NCBI GenBank assembly: GCA_026874595.1
Contig: CM049309.1
Span: forward strand, 2,394,076-2,458,075
Reading direction: 5' to 3'
DNA length: 64,000 bases
Source of the DNA: Sipunculus nudus
Taxonomy: Eukaryota; Annelida; Sipuncula; Golfingiida; Sipunculidae
Of this stretch, positions 28,001-40,900 are shown piece after piece. The notes under the pieces were generated by a model that saw only the letters and a list, made by a program, of their open reading frames with translations, was not told the DNA's origin and ran no database searches. Position 1 is the first letter of the stretch. Each line of letters starts with the position of its first letter. The position numbers were made by a program, and so were the translations under genes.

Positions 28001-28872
28001 GGACTTTTTGTAAACTTATTTAAGGTTAAAAATTCATTAAAAAAATCTTTTTTTTTATGGAGGCTTAATATTCAGCAATTTTCTGCTTTCAGTAAGTTTC
28101 ACTGAGTGAACAAAGAAGAGAAAAAGTTTAATTTTCAATAATCATTTAAAAATTGTTTAATTTTAAGTAATTGGTCTCCCAGAAAAGACCCCAGGACCTT
28201 GTGTTGTTTTAAACCAGCATTGCTTGACTTGTTATCTGCCTGAATTAGTGGGAGTGGTGTAATGCCTACCAAATGCCCAAATAAGTTGTCACTGGCTCTG
28301 TTGACATGCTATAACTTATACATAAAAAAATAGATCAGCAGAGGGTCAAATAATGTGTAGTGTTCAGTCCTTTGGAAACTGCAGCAGTCTATGGGCAATT
28401 TTAGGGCAGTATAGACAGCATAACAACGCACTTTTAATTCATTTGACCATGGCTATCATCTAATGGTATGTTTTATATTCTCAGGCTCCAGAGGAAGGTG
28501 CCATGGAAACCATCACCGTGGCAACAGACCAACTTTTCCAGAACATGGGAGATGCCCCACAGATGGTCAGACAAGCGAGAGTACTGGCTCAGGTAAGTCA
28601 TCCCATGTTCTCATGGTATCACTTCTTTACATTAACAGCTTGCTATTTGAAGTTACTTCTGGCTTCATGCGGTGCAGCTACATAGTCACATAAATGACCA
28701 AGATCATAACTACAGCACGGCCTTGTTTCCTAAACACTTGTACCCAAAATATTTAAACACAAATACATTTACGGTCCATCCCAGAACCCTGTCAGTATTT
28801 TTTCATGATACATTATGTAGAACATTTTTGACAAATACTTATGATATGATATGCATGACCAGTTTTGGTATA

Positions 28873-28956
<84 letters not shown>

Positions 28957-31900
28957 TGAAGTGTAAATTATTTAATTTTGGAGATTGATGAATGGTTTGT
29001 GGTGATAGGCCCCTGTATGAAACAGCAGCACAGAAAAATCCCAATTTTGTTCAATAATAATAAAGTCAAATTATTTGCATTTACTGATGCCATAAGCTTC
29101 AATGAACAAGATTATCACTTCTCAAAATATGTTTACTGCTTGATTATATTTTTCATTTTTTTTTAACAGTTTCATTGCAAGGTGCATTAAAGGAATATTT
29201 GTATTAAAAGAAATACATTGTTTTACACTGTGGCAGTGAACAAAATAACTCCTGTGGCCTTTAGATCAGACATTTTAAACATAAAAAAATATCATGAGAT
29301 ATGTAGATATGGGTGTATTGGTATGGACTTTGATAAAACAGCAAATATGTTGTTCATTTATCAGGTTATTGTCATACACAATACCCTTCATAACTTGTAT
29401 TATAATGACCATAAAGCATGTGTTCACTTGTCAATCAAACAATCCATTAACATAATCAGGTGAATGCACCATTTTTATTTAAAGAAAAACATATATTTTT
29501 TTCATCCTAGCTGAAGCATGGTTTAGGCATTTGTTAACTGTGTTATGCTTCTTAAAAAGAATTTGTTTTTTGTAGGATTTTAAAACACTAGTGAGATGTT
29601 ATGACCATGTCACATACATGACTTTGTCCTTTTCTGCTCATTTAAGGGCAGCCCAGGTCAAGAATCCCCTGTAAAAACAGTTAAGTTAGCGGCGTGTTGC
29701 TTGTAGTGATGATGTATCATTGATTTCACGTCCCTGTATAAATATATATCCATCCAGAGTAATTTTCCCTGAGCTTCATAGCGATAAAAACAACGATAAC
29801 CGCACCAGATTGATCATTCAGTGAGGTGTAGCTTCAGCATGATTTGATCTGATTTTCACAAATCAGCCGAAGTGTTTCCTCATGTAATTACATTTGTAGC
29901 CGAGACAAGTGCTAATTATTAGCAGGATCACCAGCAAATTTGGCTCTTGTGGGGGTCCGAGTAGGAATTTGACAATTTTCAGGGACATTATTTTGACTAT
30001 CTCACAGATGGTAATGGAGCTTCAAGACTTGGCTGTGCTTCAAATGCAATCAGTTGCTTGAAAAAAAGCTTTTTCTGTGTCATTATTCTACATTTAAGGA
30101 TAATGAAATGCAGAGTCAAAGAGTACAGGTTCCAGTTCTTTTTAACCTCTGACCTTTTACATTCCATGAATAATGCTTAATCTGATAATATCAAAACCTA
30201 ACACACCATTAATCATTTTATCAATATGTTACTTTTTTGTCATCTTGAACCAACTTTTTGAGTAAAGTTACCAACAGACTTACAAAATAAGTGGTCATTG
30301 AATCAACCAGTAAATCAAGATGAAAACATAACACATCCTGGTAGAGGTGAGGTGTTATGAAGATAAAACAGTATATACTGTGAAACCTGTGTTAAGAGAC
30401 CACCGCTGGAATACTGACCAAAAGTGGCCTTAATTCACAGGTGGTCTTATTAGACATATCAGTTATAACCAAATTGACAGTTTTAGCTCAGATGCACCTA
30501 ACAGGTGGTCTCTCAGACAGGTTCCAATGTATATACACAGCCTAAATTCATCTTTTATTTATCTTCATTCAAAACACATGAAAATAAAACCTCATTAATT
30601 AATATTCTGTAAATAAAACGTGTGGCTGTCCCAAGAATCATCTTGTTAATCAGTGCACTTGCTATGTTGATTTTCATCAACAGTTGATTTTTTCAGATTT
30701 ATACACCAGCTTGTCTCTTCTCTCATTTTGATAATTAAAGTCAAAATACAGGACTGTTCTTGTTTCTCAAGATACAAACGCTTCTTTTACTGCACCTGTA
30801 ACATTAATTGTTCAGTCAGTATCTATACAGATGTTCCAATAGAAATATATAAATATTCATTGTTCATTTTGTGTAAGCTACATATCTAAATGAAAAAAAT
30901 AAAAAATAAAGTGTAACAGAAATTGTTGCCTTCTTCATTTTATAGAATTTCTCTTGTTACCTTCAAGTAGCTGCTGATGAAAATTCAGATGTTGAGTGGT
31001 TGTAATTAGATTTGTAAGACTGAATGTTTATATTTTTTGTAACTTTGTTGATATACCACTATCAGGTTGATATTGTATAACCTGACAGACTACACATGGA
31101 GTGTAAGGTTTCATTCTGAGCTGACACAACGACAGTTTACATACTTAGTTTTCTGGTTGTTTTTCACAGGCCACTTCTCAGCTTGTAAATGCACTAAAGG
31201 TGCAAGCGGACTCGCAGGGGGACACAGAACAGCAGAAAAAGCTCCTGGCTGCCGCTAAAATCTTGGCAGATGCGACAGCAAGAATGGTTGAAGCAGCCAA
31301 GGTATGCTCTCATATAATTATATTTACATATTGTAGCTTTACCCAGTCAGGAAACAGTGTTATGTTTGTTAATACTTACCTCTAGCTGGGGCTTTAAGAC
31401 CAGCATTACTGGTTAAATCTGTTCAACTTCAGGGGTAACAAACACTGTTTTATGTATATTATTATTATTATTATTATTACATTATTATTTACATTTGTAT
31501 ATGTCTTTTTACATGTAGTTTTAGCATGAGATAATATATAAGAAAATTAATTTGTTTGGATTATGGTGGGTACCCTAGGGATTATTAATGTCAGTGCTAT
31601 TGGTTTTCATATCCTTTTTACTATGTCTCTGTCTGATTTAATCATTTTTGTCTCCAGGCTGTGTTAATACCTGAGTCTTCTTAGTGGTGGTGTTTTAGGG
31701 GGGGTGGCTGGTATTGCCAGTGTCTTCTTGCGTGTGTGAGTTGGCTGTCACTGTGATATCAGTGGTAATTTATTGCTTGTACCAGCCTTGATCTTTACCT
31801 GCAGGGCTGTGCCAGTAAGCCTGGCGACCAGCAGCAACAAGCCATGCTGAAACAGGCTGCTGAGGAGCTGCGGTCAGCCACTGGTCTGGCTGCGGGCAGC

Positions 31901-34900
31901 GCTGCCAAGAAGCAGACAGTCAGAAAGCTAGAGGTAGGCTTAACATGTTAACTCTTAATACCCAGCAAATAAAGCATGACACTCTTAAATCAACATTATC
32001 AATATATTTTTTTACTTTTATCCAATTACTGACCGCTCATGTTGAGTTGATCTTAGTTTTCATATATGTTAAGTCTGCTAGAATTATGATGACAGATTTA
32101 ATTTGATAAATAATCTCAGATGCAAAAAAAATTATACATTTTAATTTAAATTAATTAACTGCTGTCTGTTCAGCATGTGGGAGTACCCACACACTGTTCC
32201 ATACCTCCTGTTTGTATATAGGGTTGCTGTGTGTTTTATAAACATCGCTCAGGTATTGATTTGATGTGTAATCATCACTGTGGAGGCTGTATATTGGATA
32301 TACCTTTTTGCTTGATGCAGATGGCTGCCAGAAATGCAGCAGCTGCAGCCACGCAGCTCATCAATGCCTCCCAGGGAGCCGGTAAATATAACACCAACCA
32401 GACCACCCAGAACCAGCTGATGGGACACTGCCAGGGTGTAGCGGACGAGAACATCCCCCAGCTAATCCAGGGTATTAAAGGAACCATGCACCAGCCCGAC
32501 AACACAGCAGCTCAGCTGGCTCTTATTAACGCAGCCCAAAACATGCTACAGGTGACAATGAACTACCTGATTACAACAATTACACCTGTTACCTGTTCCA
32601 TCTCGTTGTTTCTTTTTTTTTTATGCTAGTGCAGTAAATATCTCCTGTAACCATGATGATGCTGTGGAATTACCTTGGTTGTGGAACTTTTTATAAGTTT
32701 ATTAATTCTCTTAATGTATGTTAAAAATAACTCCATTTTATGCTTGTTAGAATTTTTTAAATTGCTCTTTAATTTGAATGTATTGGTTGTCAGTATTATC
32801 CATTATAAGTCTGTGGTCTGTCAGATTGTGAGTATTGTCTAACCATTGGTTGGATTGGTTTGATAAACATTGTCAACATCTGATTGTCTTTGTGAGACAC
32901 GCATGCATTATTGTTTTTATCCTTTAATTCTCTTAATGGCACTAGTTGTGTGGTGGTAGCAGTTACACAATAGCTGTCATGTTGACATCTGAAATTATTA
33001 TGAAGTCATGTTACTTTCAGTCCTGATTAGTCCTGGGTTTTTAATTATGTGCATCATCCCCACAGGCATCCTTCGTATCTTTTGGAGATACAGTGATAAG
33101 CGCCAACCGTCCATCTATGTATGTCCATCTGTCAGTCTGTCCATCTGACTGTCTCTCTGTAAACTTTTATATGTGACTTAACATCTTAAAACCATTAATC
33201 AAATCCTTTTCTAATTGACATAGTGTCTTGTCACCAAATTGGGTTTGTCATGCTTGGTTGACTTTCAGAATTTTTTTTTACTTGTGATTTCGAATCACCT
33301 TCAACTTGTTGTGTATCTTACAAGCGTCGAGAAAGTATTGGTGACACTTAGTTCAGTTTTCAGTTTTGACTTCAATATTTTATATGCAACATGTTATACC
33401 CAATACTATCATCATCTATTAATTACCTTTCTCTAAATTTGCATCTCTCTGTGACTGTATTTGTTGTATTTTACAGTTAAGAAATTGAAAAGGTTAAAAA
33501 AGAATTTATTTTTTTTTTATTATTAATTTTGTAAGAAACATGATAATAACATAACTGTTTTTTTATAAACAGTTAACAGCACAACATATCTAAATGAAAT
33601 TCAGCCAAATTTTTATTATTATGTTTTCTTGAAAGAAACATTTAAGCAGCTGGACCTGAAAATTTGTAAATTTTCACTAAAAAATAAAAAATAAAAAAAA
33701 TTTGATGTGGATTGTAAAAATTGATGCTCTTAGTACCTGAGAAACCAATCATTTTTTTGCCTATTTTTATTTATTGAGAGGTAATCTTTAAAGTATTGAA
33801 GTTTTTCCCTGTAGTCATTGTAGATGTTTGTGTACATGTGTTTATTGTGTATTTCTGTCATTCCCCCTTTAAGCCTGGAGGGCGTCTAACAGCATCTGCC
33901 AAGTCAGTCGTGCCTACAGTAGAGGACCAGGCTGCGGCCATGAGTCTGACCCAAGCAGCAAAGAACATGGCCGCAGCGCTGGCAGAGCTCAGGAGTGCAG
34001 CATCCAAGGTCAGTAGGTCATTATAAGTTCATGACAAACTTCTAACAAAAGGAACTTAATAGCAATAAAAAAATCTCTATCATTAAGACTCCACTAGAGT
34101 ACAGCTGAGCAGTATCTTGTTACCATACCTGTGTTGACAGGTACATGAGCGTGCATGATACATCATCCACTAATAAAAAATCATCTTTGTGTGGCATCAC
34201 AGTCAGCCTGGGAAAGCAGGCATTAATTACCATCATGATATTTAAGTATTATGGTTAATGGACTAATATTAGGGAATATATCAGAAGTTATTCTTTTTAT
34301 GAAAAAAATGTACATAACTTTCCAGTGTGTGTAGGTTACTTGTGATATAGTGAAAAGGAACCCCCCCCCCCCCCCCCCCCCGCCATGAAATTAACAGTTA
34401 AGGGGAATGTTGTGAAATTTCAACCTCAAGTATATGAAGCTAGCCAAAGGTTAAGTCAACATAAAACACTTCACCATCCAGAGTCAATAGGTCATCTCTG
34501 ACTCAAACCATGTGTAGTGAGGGAAAAAATGTTTATTATGTTCTGCCCATTCAGATAAAGACATGATATGAGTTTAATTTATGTGCATATATATGTTCTA
34601 CTAAACAATAGTGAGTAATGAGTATGTTATTTGTAAATCCCAAACTTTAATGTTACAGGCTCAGGAAGCGTGTGGTTCTGTGGAGGTTGATGGTGCCCTG
34701 GACCAGGTGCGCCACCTGGAGGATGAACTTCTAGATATCAGACGAGCAGCGGCTGCTGGCCAGCTTGTACCCCTCCCAGGAGAGACTGTGAGTACTAGAG
34801 ACCATTATAAAAATTTTTTACTCTGAACTGTAACAATTCTGAAACCTATGACATTGGATTGATAAATGTATAATTACATTGATAATGTATGTGATATGAA

Positions 34901-37900
34901 TACATTAAATAGTTATGTGTTACTGACAATTAGTATGGTTTATCATTAGCAACTGAACTTGAGTTACTGTAAAAGTTTGACTGCTGCAGGGGGAGTCATC
35001 AGCCTTGAAACTTGGAGCTACATCAAAAACAGTTGGGTCGTCCATGGCACAGCTGCTCACGGCTGCTGCACAGGTGGGTACTCACAGCTGTTACCACATG
35101 TCATCCTATATGTTCCTGAGCTGTCTGGTAAATTTCTTGTGTTAAAGCTCACTGGATTCATAACTGTACCTGTAATTTTTAGATAAATATGAAGTTTGTT
35201 TTTTAGTTTCTTTAGAAGATTTTATTTGGTAGCATAAGAGTAATTTAAAATACCAATGTATTGGGTCATTGATAATCTGAAGATTCACCGTGTATATGTT
35301 GTTACGTATTTATGTGAATATTTCCAGGTTTGTATCTGTGTTAATATTTTCAGGGCAACGAGAACTACACAGGCATCGCAGCCAAGGACACAGCTAATGC
35401 CCTTCAAGTGCTGACCCACGCAGTACGAGGTGTTGCAGCTTCCAGCAGCGATAAAGCACTGCAGCAGCACATCATCGAGTGTGCCATGGACGTCATGGAC
35501 AAATCAGCCAACCTGATCGAGGAAGCCAAGAAGGCTGTCAACAACCCTAACAATCCTGAGAATCAAACACGCCTGGCTCAGGTGGCTAAGGCGGTGTCAC
35601 AGGCCCTCAATAACTGTGTCAACTGTCTGCCGGGACTCAGGGAGGTGGACAGTGCCATCAAAGAAATCAATCGTGTTACACAGCAGCTGGCAACAGGGCA
35701 GGTCAGCTCCCACTCAGCGCAATGTCCCATAATCCTCAGACTAATTAAAGATGACTGCTGTACTTAAATTAATTAGAACTCTCTGCTCTGGAATTTTTAC
35801 CATGCATTATTTAAGTAACAATATGCTGAAACCACAGTCAGTTTTCCATTCAAACATTTTATCCAGCTTACTGAAGCTGATGAATACCTCTTATATGTTT
35901 TAGTATAATAGTCCTGGATAGGCTTAATTTTTAATTATAATAATTATTTAAGTCAGGAAAATTTAATTTTCTGCATTAAGATACTTGTCCATAATTCTTT
36001 CCTTTATTGAAACTTTCTTCAACTTATCAGTGATTAATCATGCCGTGCCACAAAACAAATTTTCCTGCAGAATCACATCGCCTTTATTTTTATATCTCCA
36101 GTTCCCGAGGTCAGATCGGTACTACTCAGAGATCCAGGTTCAAATGAACAGTAACGCTGGGAACCTGAACCAGGCTGCCACAGACATTGTAACGGCATCC
36201 CATGGTCCACCACAGCACGTGGCCCAGGCCTCTAACAGGTTCAGCCAGGCTTACGAGGACTTTATGGGGACAGGTATGTTCACTAAACACTGTTTTTGTC
36301 CTGTATTGTTGTCTGTTTCATTCCATATTTAAATATAGCCATCAAGATAAGTTCTTTCTCAATATAGTTTGTATTTAGGTACTTCATTCATGATATCATA
36401 TAAGATATATTATAGGTTACAAGCCACTGTTCTTCCTATTATTAACCCTAACCTTAACTTCCTTCCATGAATTTGTTTTCCCCCAACCCTAAATATTATT
36501 TATTTGCAAAACATAAGCCAATCAAATCATTCAGCTGGTTTCTGAAACATGATTTTCCAGCAGCTCCATCCAGTGTCACCAGCACTGTTTGGGTAGTTAA
36601 TATATTGTTACAGAGTGCATACAAAGGCAGATCTGTTTTCATGGTGGAGCTGGGTTTACTGGCAAAACAGTTTGAAAGTGTGACTTGTAAGCCATGGCAC
36701 ATTGGTTTGAATCAGGGTTTAACCTTTCAGTTATTTCCTCTGTTCACTGAGTTTGTTGTTTCTTCCATTGTTTAGTGATTTATGTGTGGCAGTGTGAATT
36801 CACTCCTTGTTTGTTTGGTCACCAGGTATGGAGCTTGCCGGGGCCACCAAGGATCAAGGAGCACAGGGTCAGATCGTAACAAACTTGAAGAGTGTCTCCA
36901 TGTCATCCAGTAAACTACTGTTGGCCACCAAGTCAATGCTGGCTGACCCCAATGCTCCCAACTCTCGTAACAACCTCACACAGGCTGCCAGGTAGGCATT
37001 CTCATGTTTTCTTTTTCATCTTCCTTAAATGTCATGCTACTTACAAATACTATTAGACTTTGTGGATGGTAAAAGTTTAAGCTTCCTTTGAGTAGGGCAT
37101 GGCCTACTGGTTAATGTGTTGGACTCAGAATTAGAAAGGCCTCAGTTAAAATCCCACCAGTGCCTGAATGGCAAAATTATGAAATCTTAGTAGAAACTCA
37201 TAGGTTTTCTGTAATTTCTTCTGACTATTGAATAGACAGTGCCATCAAGAAAGCATAGACCTGTCCTTTAACAAAAAATGATAAAATGGTTGATATTTTG
37301 AGACCAAGCTCATGTTTGACCTGTTAATTCTGAAATTTCTGTTGTTTTTGAGCACTTATGATGTTGACCTAAATTGTCATCAGAAATTCTGCTATTGTGA
37401 CCTACTCTAGGTACAAGAACCATAGCCTTCCAATTAATGGATAGGTACATGTAATGATCATTCAGATAAAGGATGTCTTCTTTAAGATGAATATATGTTC
37501 ATGATATAGATTATAGGATATAAACATTAATTAATAAAAGTTTCTTACTCTAACACCAGGGCGGTGACTGAGAGCATCAACCACCTGATCAACGTGTGTA
37601 CGGAGTCTGCGCCAGGTCAAAAAGAATGCGATAACTCACTCAGGCAAATCCAGGTAATCTCCCTCATACTGCTCATAACACAGTGATCTTCAGACTTATT
37701 GTAACAAAACTACAGATAAATTTTCATTTATTATATAGGAAGAGCCAACAGACCATAGAATTACAAAAATTAATGAAATTCATGAATATGTAAAGATTTT
37801 AAAGCATGCATTAAGTTATGCCAAAATTTGCTACAGATAGCTTTAGCAGGGAAAACACATCATACTTTTTCATTTAGAACATGTCTGACAACTAATACAA

Positions 37901-40900
37901 AATTATATACAGTAGAACCTCTTAAAAACAGACAATGGCAGGTCCTACATTTTGCCCATAATAAAGAGGTGTCTTAATTTAAGAGGTTACGCCCATGAAT
38001 GATGGTTCTCTGAAATAACAAAGATGCACCAGGGTAATATTAATTCAAACTTTATTATTTTCAGAGCATGAAACCGTTGCTTGATAATCCGACAGAGCCC
38101 GTCAGTGACGCGTCATACTTTGAATGTTTGGATGGAGTCATGGACAGATCTAGGGTGAGTGTACTTCACTACTTCAGGATTGTCTGTATAAACTGAAGTT
38201 GTTATACTGTACATATAAATAATAAAAGCCAGGTGACAAATACCTATCTGCATTTTTATTATATTAGTTTTACAAAAACATTTACTTGTTTACTTGCTTT
38301 TTTTAATGTTTTCTATTGGTAAAACCCCAAAAATCATAAAACATTTCTCACCATACTAGACTGTCTTAAATAAAGTCTAATCAGACAGATTTGCTTTAGA
38401 CAGTAGATACCAAAAATGTTTAGTGGAACTATTCCTTTAAAGAATGCATGTCATATTTGTTACAGTGATACATAAACTGTGTATGTAGCTGATCATTTAG
38501 TGGGAATACCGGATGGTGGGTTATATTAATATTTTGGAAGAAATGTTTGTGTATGATGTAATCTTGATTGTTTCATCATTGTTGTAGCTTCTTGGAGAGG
38601 CCATGACAGGTATCAGTAACCACGCTAAGAGAGGGGAAACAGAACAGTTTTGCGAGTCTGTCAGAAACCTAGCTAACTCAGTTTGTGGCTTAACTGAAAA
38701 TGGTTCACAGGTGAGTCCAGTTATGAACAAAGTATAAGTAATCTAGTTATTTTTATCATGCTTTCTTTACTGCAGTAGATCAGACACAAAGAATGTTAAA
38801 AAAGAAACATTTGATGAAAAAAGTCTATACTCAGGTACCTGGATATGCCATATGCTAGGGAGTTAGGAGAATGTACGAAATCATTAAATGGCATCTGAAC
38901 ATCTTCCTTTATTCATGAAATTAGGTCAAAAAGTACACACATTTACTGTGAAACCTCCCATTTACAGTCACTGGCTGACTTTAGATTTTGACCATAATGT
39001 TATAATGGACATGTCACCACAGTAGGGAAGTAAAAACCTCTGGACTGCCTCAAATGCCTTTGATAAAGAGGTGTATTAAATCATGATTAAAAATATTTTC
39101 AAAATTTTTAAAAATTTAAAATAAGAATTTCTTCAATTATTCATTTATCACTGATGCATTGTATATCAAGATGCTGTCATCTTTGGTTCAGTGGAAGCAG
39201 TCACTCAGTTTATTGAGACGGGTATCTTTATTTATATACATCACTTGTGTTTCAGGCTGCTTACCTGGTTGGTATAGCTGACCCTGCTAGTCAGCCGGGT
39301 CGTCCTGGCCTGGTGGACCAGTCTCAATTCGCACGAGCTAACCAAGCCATCCACATGGCCTGTGAGAACCTCAACAACCCTGCCAGCTCTCAACAACAGG
39401 TAATATAACCTTGTGTGTATTCACACAGGTCAAGAGACTGGGTCTTGTATAGCTGGAACTATTTTTCTTGTGCTCATTTGCTCTAGAATCCAACAGATAT
39501 GACAGCTTTTGTATTTTCTGCTCTCAATAGATGAGACTTTGTGTTCAGACCAGAAATAACATTGGATTTGTGAGGTCAGTGTGTGATAGCATGGTAGGCC
39601 AGAAAATGACAGAAACTTGACAAATTGTCAGAAATCAAAATTGTAATAACTAATAATTAATATGACAATATAAATCTATCTTTTATCAGATAAAATAAAT
39701 CTATTGTATAATTGTATAAGTTATATTTGCTAACCATTGATGAAAAAGTGATATTTTTTAATTATTTCACTCGAGTTTTGGTTCATGCTTGGTCTATTGG
39801 CCATATGATCTGAACACAAGTCATCACATCATTTGCTTCCTTACCTGTTTTATTTTCTCAGCCTACTCTCTGTGTATAGTTGGTGTAAGGGGTAGCTTAG
39901 ATATCAGTAGGTTTCAGTTACAAGGGGAGGGTTTCCCAGGGTTCTCTTGCAAGATTTCTGGTCAGTAAAATATTCTTTATGGTCCACTTGTTTTTATTTG
40001 CCAATCTGGGAAGTCAGCTAAATTGTTAGGAAAGATAGAAAATGCCAGAAGGTCTGAAGAAGTTCAATATATATTTATTGATGGGACCAGATATATGTTT
40101 TAAAATATTTATATATTATTTTATTATTTATATTTATTTATCATGTTAATAATATTTTATTTATTATATATTTTCAAAATTGGTCATCTTTATCATGGAG
40201 GTCAAGACAAGGGGTTTAAAGACAACTTTAAATTTCTCTGACGTCTGAACTAGCTTTTGCATTTTTGTACTACTTCATTATTCAGGGAACCCAGAACCTA
40301 ACATTTTTATAAACTTTTAAAATGCTATGGAAAAGAAGCAACTTGTAAAGTGTCTTTGTTCATTGTTGATAACACTTGTATGAGATGTTGGAAAAATAGG
40401 ATAAAAGTTGTAAAGTGTGATCATAATGGTTCCTAACTAGCAACTTCTTTTGTATTTTTAATGAACCAGCTGTTGGCACCCACTCTGAAGTTGGCCTATA
40501 AAGGACCAGCTGGTTTATATTTATGTTAACTTTTGTGAATTTTTACCAGATAAAACCACTTCTGCTGGGGACTATCATTTCATCCTTTTATAATATTTTT
40601 CGTCTGGTTCTCAAATAGTTATGAACAGAAGTTTATGAAATCTTCAAGAGGGTCTGCGGACAATCCTTTAACTCTTGGGGGTAATCTGGATCACAATGGA
40701 GCAATCAAGATTGTCAATTAAGAGAAACTTTAATGTAAATTTCTGAAGGGGTGATAGTGTATAAGAATCTCCTAATTGAAGCTGGCTTTGGTCTTGTATG
40801 CAGAGCTGACCTGTGATACAACCATCAGATTTGTCAACCTAGACATAATTTCCCTTAGGTTGGATTATTATATATTATGTATCCTCCTCTTAACTCATCT

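Larger units (their letters stand above)
28593..31169. other. Intron 14: microsatellite, MITE, one non-repetitive patch
   Basis: Contains the AT microsatellite (28873-28953) and a MITE (30376-30532). A mixed-composition patch at about 29640-29960 holds several TAATTA/ATTA-type words and is unlike the A+T-rich surroundings. I saw no exon. Confidence 0.65.
31302..34658. other. Introns 15-18: short repeats only
   Basis: Four introns around the R3-R4 exons. A short ATT/TTA triplet run lies near 31459-31482. Near 33094-33165 a GTCCATCTGTC-rich stretch looks like a fragment of the same repeat class as 18262 and 26325. No extra exon was seen. Confidence 0.65.
35702..39255. other. Introns 21-26: SINE-like and MITE fragments
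   Basis: Introns between the R6-R7 exons. A tRNA-like head lies at 37088-37165. MITE-like fragments begin at 37911 (tacagtagaacctctt) and about 38948 (tactgtgaaacctccc). Otherwise these are plain A+T-rich introns. Confidence 0.65.

Noticed and set aside
28672-29044. Ile-Tyr repeat open frames on both strands
   Set aside because: Product of the (AT)n microsatellite.
37088-37165. Functional tRNA gene
   Set aside because: The B-box is degraded and the arms do not pair properly; a SINE remnant fits better.
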